From Priapulus caudatus (Eukaryota > Priapulida > Priapulimorpha > Priapulimorphida > Priapulidae): DNA of 24,178 nt. Numbering within the stretch: position 1 is the first letter of the stretch; each line of letters begins with the position of its first letter. Below are positions 21,501-24,178 of this stretch, in pieces. The notes under the pieces were generated by a model. That model ran no database searches. It was not told the DNA's origin and worked only from the letters and a program-made list of their open reading frames with translations. The translations under genes and the position numbers were made by a program. The stretch lies in NCBI RefSeq assembly GCF_000485595.1, contig NW_014577980.1, positions 106,728-130,905 on the forward strand, read 5' to 3'.

Positions 21501-24032
21501 TATGCCGCTGAAACAATGCATTGGCGAGTTGTAGAATGCTAGGAATTCTGTGTGTGAGTAGCAATGCTACTAGTTTTCTCCAATCTCTCAATTGCCACCA
21601 CCCCTCCATTACCGCCACAACCTTCACAGAAGTTTATGGATGAAATCTACAGGTCACCAGTTTAGTCGTATGTGTCCGTGCCTGCGTTCGTGTGTGCGTG
21701 CACATGCATGTTTGTGTGTGCGTGCGTACGCGTGTGTTTGCGTGCGTGCGTGCGTGCGTGTGTGTACGTATGCGTGCGCGTGCGTGCACCTGTGGGTGTG
21801 CGCGTGCGTGCACCTGTGGGTGTGCGTGCGCGTGTGTGTGTGTGTTGTGTGTGCGTGTGTGTGTGAGTATGCATGCATGAATGCAATATGATGTAACTAT
21901 TGCAGACCCAGCCAGGTGAAGTGGCGTTTGATGGTGGCCAGCTGTCATCGCCGCAGTGGAAACTACCAGCAGGCATTCAACACCTACAAGCTGATCCACA
22001 AGAAATTCCCAGACAATGTGGAGTGTGAGTAAATGATGCGTCCTCTCTCCAGCTAGCATTTGACTGGCAGTGTCGTTTCAGGATTTCTTTGTGGTGCCAG
22101 GAGTGGAATATCTTTGCTAATGATTACAAGTAGTTCACACACGTGCTTACAATTATTGCGTGGTAAAGCTGGATACAATGATGCAGTACAGAGAAGTGCA
22201 GAATATTCGTGCATACGTAGATATATAATATTGGTTATTATAGGATATCTGAGAGCTCTCATTGTGTTTTCAGGCCTGAAGTTCCTCGTCAGACTCTGTA
22301 CGGACATGGGCTTAAAGGAGACTCAGGAGTATGCCAACAAGCTGAAGAAAGCAGAGAAGGCAAAGGAGTTGAGAGATCAGGCAAGTGTGAGGTCACCATG
22401 GAAGCAGCACCTTGCCTTAGTATCACTGCGCGCATCCAGTGACTTAATATATCTTCAGTAGGGTGTGAGGTCTCTTGTGACCTGCATGTTTATAAAATAT
22501 CTTAAGTTTGCCTTTACTCGTTGGTTTGCAGATAATGAACAAAAACTGCTATTATCTAGCAGTAAATAATTCCACTTAGTATCAATGTGCGCATCTCGTG
22601 ACTTAATATGTCTTCAGTAGGGTGTAATGTCTCATGTCCTACATGTTTATAAAATATCAAAAGTTTGCCTTTACACATCTATTTGTAGATATTACACAAA
22701 AACTGCGATTATCTAGCAGTGAATAATTCCATTGCGAGATAAATTCATCATATTTACTGATGCCGCACTTTTGACAGCTGATGTGCTGTCTCTGCTCAGC
22801 CATATACTCATTGTGTAAAGGTAATGTTGGTCAAACTTTAATAGTTGCCTTTGACTCGCTACAGAGGATCAGCAGTGGCAGACGTCCTGGAAGCAGTCGC
22901 GGTTCACGCATCAGCTCAGCCGAGAGCGGTGGGTTTTCCACGTTATCTCTTATCAAAGAGATCGATTTATAGCTGTCTCTATAAACATCGATATCTATTC
23001 GTTATGACTGAAAGAAATATCCCGCAAATTTCTACTAATTACATATTGTATACTGATTAAATTACTCGGTATGTAGCAATCACGGATCTGTTGTGTGTGG
23101 TGCGATCGTTAACAATGTTTTGACATTCTGTTGCTGCGTTTACAGAGCGTTCGTCTGCGTCTGGAAACGCGTCCCGCTCGCGGCCCCTCAGCACAGAGAA
23201 GGCAAAGGTTGATCTCTCCAGCGCTGGCCCATACGAGTACAGCAAGCATCTAGATGTTGGTGAGTTACCTTGAAGCCAGCTGATCTTGTGAGCGTGCCTC
23301 CAGCTATCGAGACACTCGATGGTTTTTGTCACTCCTGACAGTGACCAGCCACTTTTTCTATCACCATCACCAGAGATAGTATCAAACATGGCGGATGTTG
23401 TCGAGTCGCCAACAATAAGCTCTCATTGGAGGAGCAGACACATTAGACGACAATTTTAAAATGGTTGCCGGACGCTGCAACATTCTGTGGAAATCATCTA
23501 GTGTGTCAGTAGATTTAGAGAAGAAGTGTTTCCACTTGCACATGTATCCTACCTACTGGATTCGTTCCCCAGTTCCCGGTCATTTTCAAAATAGAAAAAG
23601 ATCTAGAGTAACTCGAATGGCCCTGCCTACTGTAAAAGGTTGGGTTACAATTCGTGGAAATTGGATCAAATTACAAATAGTCTGGGCGAAGTGATGCGAT
23701 TCCAGAACACACCTCTAAGCTTGCTAACATGCTATCTACATTGCGGTAGTTGTGCATGCAATGTTAATATGTGTGTTTTGAAGAGACACCTCAATGCTAG
23801 AGTAGCAGCTATTGCCATGTATCGATATATTGCTAGTCGTGAAAGTGTAATGCCATGATGGAATGGAACAAAGCATTCTCATTCTGTTAATCGCTGTGGC
23901 TTTGCAGATGTCAGTTACAAGGATCCACTGGGGCCGCAAATGGAAAGACCAAGGACATCAGCGAGGAGGAAGGAGGAGAAGGAGGAGGACTTTGCCGATG
24001 AGGAATTGGGAGATGATCTGCTGCCGGAGTAA
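1491..24032 (+). CDS. IFT88: Intraflagellar transport protein 88 (IFT88/polaris), main exon series
   Basis: IFT88 is a core subunit of IFT-B, the kinesin-driven train that carries cargo to the tip of cilia and flagella. Twenty-one exons are supported: 1491-1611, 2035-2110, 2365-2455, 3423-3536, 3988-4090, 4923-5037, 12618-12727, 13264-13382, 13898-14068, 14337-14510, 14908-14977, 15813-15929, 16309-16417, 16729-16767, 16874-16985, 17377-17492, 21906-22024, 22274-22380, 22865-22928, 23146-23259 and 23908-24032. They sum to 2286 nt in one frame (761 residues plus stop). The series lacks the first ~70 residues. Those exons occur out of order at 6860-7042 and 9035-9081. The protein is mostly TPR helices, followed by a Lys/Arg/Glu-rich segment, a Ser/Arg-rich linker and the acidic IFT88 tail. 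One intron has a GC donor (22381). Identity rests on conserved blocks such as DPLGPQMERPRT and GELCDYIGDKSQA. The family assignment is firm. Individual exon edges are by eye. Confidence 0.96.
2690..3140. other. GC-rich segment in an IFT88 intron, identity unknown
   Basis: This part of the intron between 2455 and 3423 is markedly richer in G and C than the surrounding intron and is repeated at about 10695-11150. It is bounded on the right by a poly-C run and a CA microsatellite. Each frame is broken by stops, in both copies. In copy B the CA tract leads directly into a Ty3/gypsy integrase, so an origin in that element is possible, but I see no recognisable gag, protease or polymerase motif. 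Confidence 0.5.
3145..3203. repeat. CA microsatellite at the end of copy A
   Basis: A (CA)n tract interrupted by single A or C bases follows a run of C. Copies A and B of the duplicated block lose similarity just after it: here the intron continues with CTGAGGGGGGCCC, whereas copy B runs into integrase coding sequence at 11211. Confidence 0.9.
3550..3625. repeat. GT/GCGT microsatellite
   Basis: Alternating GT, GCGT and GCAT units lie just downstream of the donor at 3537. Long open frames on the opposite strand here are translations of the microsatellite, not genes. Confidence 0.85.
4397..4868. mobile_element. Foldback MITE with TTAA at both ends, about 470 bp
   Basis: The left end TTAAAGCCGCAATATGCGCA (from 4399) is the exact reverse complement of the right end that finishes at 4866. 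Pairing continues inward for about 100 bp with few mismatches (GTACTAGACTAGCAAATACTT against its complement) and resumes at CCTCCCATTTCACTGC near 4507 and GCAGTGAAATGGGAGG near 4751. There is no coding capacity. TTAA at each edge fits a TTAA target duplication as in piggyBac-type elements, though TTAA is itself palindromic. The termini are not the classical CCCT/CCYT. The element sits in the IFT88 intron 4091-4922 and carries an internal TGACGTCA at 4621-4628. Confidence 0.85.
6270..6387. repeat. CA microsatellite, interrupted
   Basis: About 115 bp of (CA)n are broken by CAACACA, CGACA and CCACCA units. No function can be assigned. Confidence 0.9.
6537..6703. repeat. Imperfect inverted repeat enclosing telomere-like CCCTAA units
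   Basis: The left arm (from GGTCTAATGTCGCC to TTTCTGACTA, about 6541-6596) pairs imperfectly with the right arm (about 6641-6701, reading TAGTCAGAATAGG to AGACTATAGAC). The loop begins CCCTAACCCTAACCCTAAACC and also contains CCAGGGTTAGGCG. It is probably a small foldback transposon. An internal telomere-repeat scar is an alternative, with only two to three units. Confidence 0.6.
6860..7042 (+). pseudogene. IFT88: IFT88 initiator exon, out of order and frameshifted
   Basis: After GCACAG the sequence CTCTATAAAGAGACG leads to ATG at 6875 and reads MENVHL, which resembles IFT88 amino termini. The conserved acidic block follows one frame over from 6897 (DDEDDLYSWFN). The original frame then resumes by 6956 with PTNELEHDEGFQQAVKIKPW, matching the IFT88 segment that precedes the Arg/Pro-rich region. 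One extra base near 6893 and a compensating change at about 6925-6935 explain this. The likely donor is GTATAT at 7043, phase 0. The exon lies downstream of six later exons of the same gene. It is either the true first exon read through an error-prone sequence or a decayed duplicate. I favour sequence error because the break points are single bases. Confidence 0.8.
7043..7927. other. Non-coding stretch between the first and second IFT88 exon candidates
   Basis: No exon is seen. It holds a 24-bp perfect palindrome at 7290-7313 and GC-rich repeats at 7745-7900 with GGCGCGGC and ATTAGCGCCGCGG units. CAGCCCGCTAAT at 7784 recurs at 8608, on the far side of the foldback element described next. Confidence 0.5.
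7290..7313. repeat. Perfect 24-bp palindrome
   Basis: The 24 bases are self-complementary around the central CGCGATCGCG (7298-7307), flanked by TTCC/GGAA and ending in ATTC/GAAT. It stands in otherwise unremarkable intron sequence. It may be a remnant of a foldback element or chance. A binding site is not demonstrated. Confidence 0.8.
7928..8511. mobile_element. Foldback repeat element rich in ATCGGCCGAT palindromes
   Basis: The left end reads CCTTAAAGGCCGGACACACC and the right end (8486-8511) is its near reverse complement, ending GTGTGTCCGCCCTTTTAGG. Between them CGATGGC, GCCATCG, GGCATCGG and the palindrome ATCGGCCGAT occur many times on both strands. GTGTGTC also recurs inside at 8176 and 8332, which suggests nested or repeatedly duplicated copies of one short unit. 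A CT microsatellite lies at 8263-8281. All open frames across this region, on both strands, are translations of the repeat and not genes. Confidence 0.75.
8512..9034. other. Non-coding stretch with short repeat fragments
   Basis: CAGCCCGCTAAT at 8608 and GTGAGCTATTGCGTTC at 8538 are second copies of motifs at 7784 and 7811. A hairpin CCGGGGAGCATGCCCCGG with CACCTAACG-type flank lies at 8819-8836, of a kind common at the ends of dispersed invertebrate repeats. No exon is seen until 9035. Confidence 0.5.
9035..9081 (+). pseudogene. IFT88: Candidate second exon of IFT88 (out of order)
   Basis: After GTGTTTAG the sequence reads MASVRTGSGRLGTSAG, similar in composition and position to the Gly/Ser/Arg-rich part of IFT88 just before the RPMTAVRA region. 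It joins the initiator exon in phase 0. The donor would be GG|GTTGGT, which leaves the wrong phase for the next exon; one surplus G in the GGG at 9080-9082 would repair it for the copy at 9506. Short and weakly conserved, so the call rests mainly on position and phase. Confidence 0.5.
9506..9625 (+). pseudogene. IFT88: IFT88 exon copy B-1 (equivalent to 1491-1611)
   Basis: It matches exon 1491-1611, with one base missing at the start (AGACTCG against AGGACTCG) and three substitutions. The acceptor CTCTGCAG and donor CGC|GTACGT are kept. With the upstream candidate exon ending in phase 1, the shorter start here would restore the frame, so it is not certain which copy has the correct first bases. 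Confidence 0.85.
10053..10124 (+). pseudogene. IFT88: IFT88 exon copy B-2 (equivalent to 2035-2110)
   Basis: It is four bases shorter than its 76-nt counterpart through several single-base changes in length near CGGTGG, CCTTCG, CCCCTCGG and CACTTG. The GGSFDPLGETASRGPPP reading is destroyed in any one frame. Both splice sites (TTACAG and AG|GTAAAG) remain. Confidence 0.85.
10378..10469 (+). pseudogene. IFT88: IFT88 exon copy B-3 (equivalent to 2365-2455)
   Basis: The exon begins PEDKIKKMEKRVMD as in copy A, then loses one T at GATTAG and gains C and T further on (AGCCACTGG, ACCTTTG), giving 92 nt instead of 91. The acceptor ATTGCAG and donor CAG|GTATTA are unchanged. Confidence 0.85.
11160..11210. 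repeat. CA microsatellite joining copy B to the retroelement
   Basis: An interrupted (CA)n tract follows a C run exactly as in copy A. The integrase frame starts immediately after it (CATTACCTCGTGGTG at 11211). Low-complexity sequence at a junction like this is a common place for a wrong join or a slipped repair. Confidence 0.85.
11211..12329 (+). CDS. Ty3/gypsy-type retrotransposon integrase, 5'-truncated
   Basis: A 372-codon open frame encodes the carboxy-terminal part of a Pol polyprotein. HYLVVGDRLSGWVEIF at the start is the strand after the first catalytic Asp, which is missing along with everything upstream (protease, reverse transcriptase, RNase H, zinc-binding domain). The second Asp (in SSDGGPEF) and the Glu (in NGRAEVAVK) are present with 35 residues between them, as in DD35E integrases. 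A C-terminal module with KRWDRTGTVVE and RLTTRNRKFLRAF follows, then a long Pro/Ala/Ser-rich tail ending QPRLYEPETGRW. The frame has no internal stop, so insertion was probably recent, but the element cannot act alone as seen here. It lies in the same orientation as IFT88, in the intron before 12618. Confidence 0.93.
   Translation, partial: HYLVVGDRLSGWVEIFASPVGSPRAGAMGLIASLRTFFATFGVPEELSSDGGPEFTASATRDFLYRWGISHRVSSAHHPQSNGRAEVAVKSAKRLLRSNVGPTGVLDNDRLLRALLQLRNTPDPDCNVSPAQIVFGKQLRDSFSFVNRLEKYSNPFVRPEWQEAWHSKEVALQARFVKSSESLNEHVRPLRPIHDGDMCFIQNQVGNSPKRWDRTGTVVEALGHDQYRMKVDGSGRLTTRNRKFLRAFVPASTEIQERAHAGPSMPSLAPPALKPPDAALPRPGLPYAAPRDPCTDTPCVAPPSSSAPHERPTDDDLPAATLSLPTLAPASPPHGQPPPLSDASPPAPSLRPRRAIRQPRLYEPETGRWISS
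12351..12362 (+). promoter_or_regulatory. Polypurine tract of the Ty3/gypsy element
   Basis: AACTGGGGGGGA lies 21 bp after the integrase stop and directly before TGTACAG, as expected for the primer of plus-strand DNA synthesis next to a 3' LTR. Confidence 0.75.
12363..12592 (+). mobile_element. Putative 3' LTR (end uncertain)
   Basis: The segment begins TGTACAG right after the polypurine tract. A possible end is TGTTACA at 12586-12592, which would give TG...CA termini and a length of about 230 bp. It is AT-rich, with a TA run at 12460-12474. No 5' LTR is present in the window, so the end cannot be confirmed by comparison. The IFT88 acceptor at 12617 follows 25 bp later. Confidence 0.5.
12618..17492 (+). 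CDS. IFT88: IFT88 exon group 2 (ten exons, TPR superhelix)
   Basis: The exons 12618-12727, 13264-13382, 13898-14068, 14337-14510, 14908-14977, 15813-15929, 16309-16417, 16729-16767, 16874-16985 and 17377-17492 join in frame. They encode successive TPRs: MQNIGIVFVKMGQFQDAI, FNLLLCYYALNDKDKMKKAF, then a basic helix (RKIERQKRLEAERC) and the signature AAKIISP...FTAGYDWCVEQ. Further TPRs follow: INKAIAYLKQKDFNKAVDTL, ATNLSFLYFLQKEYAMADKY, VNKGNVLYMQGDVEKALEFY, ALYNLGLVYKKLSRKEESMD, VMFQIAKLYEQLDDPDQAME, LKTMGELCDYIGDKSQAYQY and VVEWLGAYFVDSQFPEKAIH. The TPR solenoid is the surface used to hold other IFT-B subunits. All ten donors are GT. Exon 16729-16767 is only 39 nt. A tandem duplication surrounds exon 15813-15929. 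Confidence 0.95.
14996..15160. repeat. CT microsatellite
   Basis: A (CT)n tract with TTTCT and TTTTCT interruptions starts 19 bases after the donor of exon 14908-14977. It forms the left edge of the first tandem unit described next. Serine/leucine or Arg/Glu-rich open frames here are artefacts of the repeat. Confidence 0.9.
15137..15513. repeat. Tandem unit 1, lacking the exon
   Basis: This unit matches 15608-16161 in the same orientation: CTAATTCTCGC(C/T)GTGTCTTTCTCC through TTCAATAACT at the left, then AAGTTTCCCAAAACACAGGC through ATATGGCTACGAAA at the right. In the second unit, 245 bp with exon 15813-15929 lie between those two halves; here they are joined directly. The join point at 15251-15254 is AACT, which also occurs at both edges of the missing piece (15720-15723 and 15965-15968). 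A (GT)n/(GCGT)n tract is included at 15378-15482. Confidence 0.9.
15608..16161. repeat. IFT88: Tandem unit 2, containing IFT88 exon 15813-15929
   Basis: This is the second copy of the unit at 15137-15513, with the exon retained. The right half (15969-16161) has a shorter GCGT tract and a few substitutions. A second CT array (15526-15615) precedes it, so the CT tract was part of the duplicated unit or mediated the duplication. Confidence 0.9.
17493..17993. other. Intron stretch before the nested gene, AT-rich
   Basis: Intron sequence with a TA-rich segment at about 17640-17705. On the minus strand an AATAAA reads at 17638-17643 (TTTATT on the + strand), about 350 bp after the stop codon of the nested gene, and could serve as its polyadenylation signal. 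No other feature is seen. Confidence 0.45.
17994..19521 (-). CDS. Nested antisense gene: secreted protein with six PSFKHRGYTH repeats
   Basis: Two exons on the minus strand inside the IFT88 intron 17493-21905. Exon 1 (19521-19486) reads MRTLVLLATTIL and ends at GTAAGT. Exon 2 (19094-17994) starts after TTTTAG with VLVDDTSHASSVIGQ, in phase 0, and gives a protein of 378 residues. Residues 1-21 form a likely signal peptide (hydrophobic core, cleavage after TSHA). Six repeats follow, with core PSFKHRGYTH; four of them are preceded by YNILVNQ-like residues. In exon 2 numbering they lie at about 58-75, 129-148, 178-197, 241-260, 293-312 and 349-366, spaced 49-71 residues apart by Thr/Pro/Ala-rich linkers, and the last repeat ends the protein. 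The first is degenerate (NKHRGYARL). There are no Lys/Arg pairs, so classical prohormone cleavage is not indicated. An upstream in-frame ATG at 19572 would hide the signal peptide and is less likely. I recognise no family. An extracellular repetitive protein or peptide precursor is inference. Confidence 0.75.
19190..19265. repeat. CT-rich microsatellite in the nested gene's intron
   Basis: A (CT)n tract with TGTCT variants lies within the intron 19095-19485 of the antisense gene. On that strand it is GA-rich and upstream of the TTTTAG acceptor. Confidence 0.8.
19743..19957. mobile_element. Short foldback element, about 215 bp
   Basis: CCGTTGTCAGAAACAAAATT at 19759-19778 is the exact reverse complement of 19927-19946. 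Pairing extends outward imperfectly (CAAACCGGAGC against GTTCGCTGGTG) and inward (TAACATTAGT, AACTTTTTCTC against GAGAAAGTTAATG). No coding capacity; MITE-like. Confidence 0.65.
20965..21020. repeat. 30-bp direct duplication
   Basis: CGTGCGTTTTCATTTGGTAG followed by TTATTA occurs at 20965 and again at 20995, separated by CCAT. Two copies only. Confidence 0.9.
21664..21870. repeat. GT/GCGT microsatellite with an internal 26-bp repeat
   Basis: A long GTGC/GTGT tract lies just before the acceptor at 21905. GTGCACCTGTGGGTGTGCG occurs twice, at 21783 and 21809. Cys/Val/Arg-rich open frames over it are artefacts. Confidence 0.85.
21906..24032 (+). CDS. IFT88: IFT88 exon group 3 (five exons, last TPR and C-terminal tail)
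   Basis: Exons 21906-22024, 22274-22380, 22865-22928, 23146-23259 and 23908-24032. The first two encode the last TPR region (VKWRLMVASCHRRSGNYQQA, KFLVRLCTDMGLKETQEYA). Exon 22274-22380 continues into a basic helix (NKLKKAEKAKELRDQ). Its donor is CAG|GCAAGT, a GC donor, and joining to RISSGRRPGS at 22865 reproduces the conserved order. Exons 22865-22928 and 23146-23259 form a Ser/Arg/Gly-rich linker (RSSASGNASRSRPLSTEKAK) likely to be disordered. The last exon gives DVSYKDPLGPQMERPRTSAR, a Glu/Lys stretch and the IFT88 terminal DDFADEELGDDLLPE before TAA. No polyadenylation signal is reached before the window ends. Confidence 0.96.
22418..22736. repeat. Two direct copies of a 159-bp unit in an IFT88 intron
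   Basis: TAGTATCA(C/A)TG(C/T)GCGCATC starts at 22418 and 22577. Both units share CTTCAGTAGGGTGT, ATGTTTATAAAATATC, AAGTTTGCCTTTAC and ATTATCTAGCAGT. They have diverged by scattered substitutions, so the duplication is older than the one around exon 15813. Confidence 0.9.
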
Positions 24033-24178
24033 GCAGTATGCGGGAGAGATACCAGATGATCTGCTGCCGGAGTAAGCAGTATGCGGGAGAGATACCAGAT
24101 GATCTGCTGCCGGAGTAAGCAGTATGCGGGAGAGATACCAGATGATCTGCTGCCGGAGTAAGCAGTATGCGGGAGAGA
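24011..24178. repeat. 43-bp tandem repeat copying the IFT88 stop region
   Basis: AGATGATCTGCTGCCGGAGT starts at 24011, 24054, 24097 and 24140, 43 bp apart with no differences seen, and the fourth copy runs off the window. Each unit contains the codons for DDLLPE and a TAA, followed by AGCAGTATGCGGGAGAGATACC. Only the first copy is read as protein; the others lie after the stop. Perfect identity at a sequence edge fits either a young minisatellite in the 3' UTR or an assembly loop. Confidence 0.95.

Larger units (their letters stand above)
19522..21663. other. Non-coding intron stretch; would hold the nested gene's promoter
   Basis: Upstream of the antisense ATG at 19521 I see no clear TATA element. 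An inverted-repeat element lies at 19743-19957 and a 30-bp duplication at 20965-21020. The region 20200-20800 has more CG dinucleotides than its surroundings and longer open frames on both strands, none with a recognisable domain or splice context. Confidence 0.45.

Noticed and set aside
23461-23694. 77-codon open frame in the last IFT88 intron
   Set aside because: No recognisable motif, and no splice pattern joining it to the flanking exons, whose phases already fit each other.
24011-24178. CRISPR-like array
   Set aside because: The 43-bp units are identical throughout and have no unique spacers; the context is an animal gene.
1-24178. Bacterial operons, rRNA or complete tRNA genes
   Set aside because: Spliced genes, microsatellites and animal transposons show a metazoan nuclear sequence. 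No rRNA or well-folded tRNA was recognised.

Overview
This is a metazoan nuclear locus carrying most of IFT88 (polaris/Tg737), the TPR protein of the intraflagellar transport B core, on the + strand. Support comes from 21 small exons (39 to 174 nt) with AG acceptors and compatible phases, from conserved IFT88 blocks running to a C-terminal DDFADEELGDDLLPE-stop, and from intron content rich in microsatellites, foldback elements and a Ty3/gypsy fragment. The repeats suggest a non-vertebrate, probably marine, animal. I cannot fix the clade.

Layout. 1-651: non-coding, with a possible tRNA-derived SINE. 652-1342: a tandem array with an exact 146-bp period. 1491-5037: six clean IFT88 exons, with a TTAA-flanked MITE in the last intron of the group. 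5038-12617: a 7.6-kb 'intron' that holds the initiator-ATG exon of IFT88 (6860-7042), a candidate second exon (9035-9081) and an indel-damaged second copy of a 1.85-kb block with the first three exons of the main series. These are followed by a 5'-truncated Ty3/gypsy integrase with polypurine tract and part of an LTR. 12618-17492: ten more exons, with an internal tandem duplication around exon 15813-15929. 17493-21905: a large intron containing a two-exon gene on the minus strand. 21906-24032: the last five exons to the stop codon. 24011-24178: a 43-bp repeat that copies the last codons and the stop, up to the window edge.

The 21 exons of the main series sum to 2286 nt (761 residues plus stop) in one frame. 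Adding the two amino-terminal exons found out of order gives about 830 residues, the normal IFT88 length. The gene is therefore probably intact in the animal, but its 5' exons are displaced or duplicated here. Either a partial tandem duplication occurred, or two haplotype contigs were joined wrongly. The homopolymer-type single-base indels confined to the second copy favour a poorly polished alternative haplotype.

The most novel biology is the nested antisense gene at 17994-19521. It encodes a short signal-peptide exon and a 367-codon exon for a secreted protein with six copies of a motif around PSFKHRGYTH, separated by Thr/Pro-rich linkers. I recognise no family for it.
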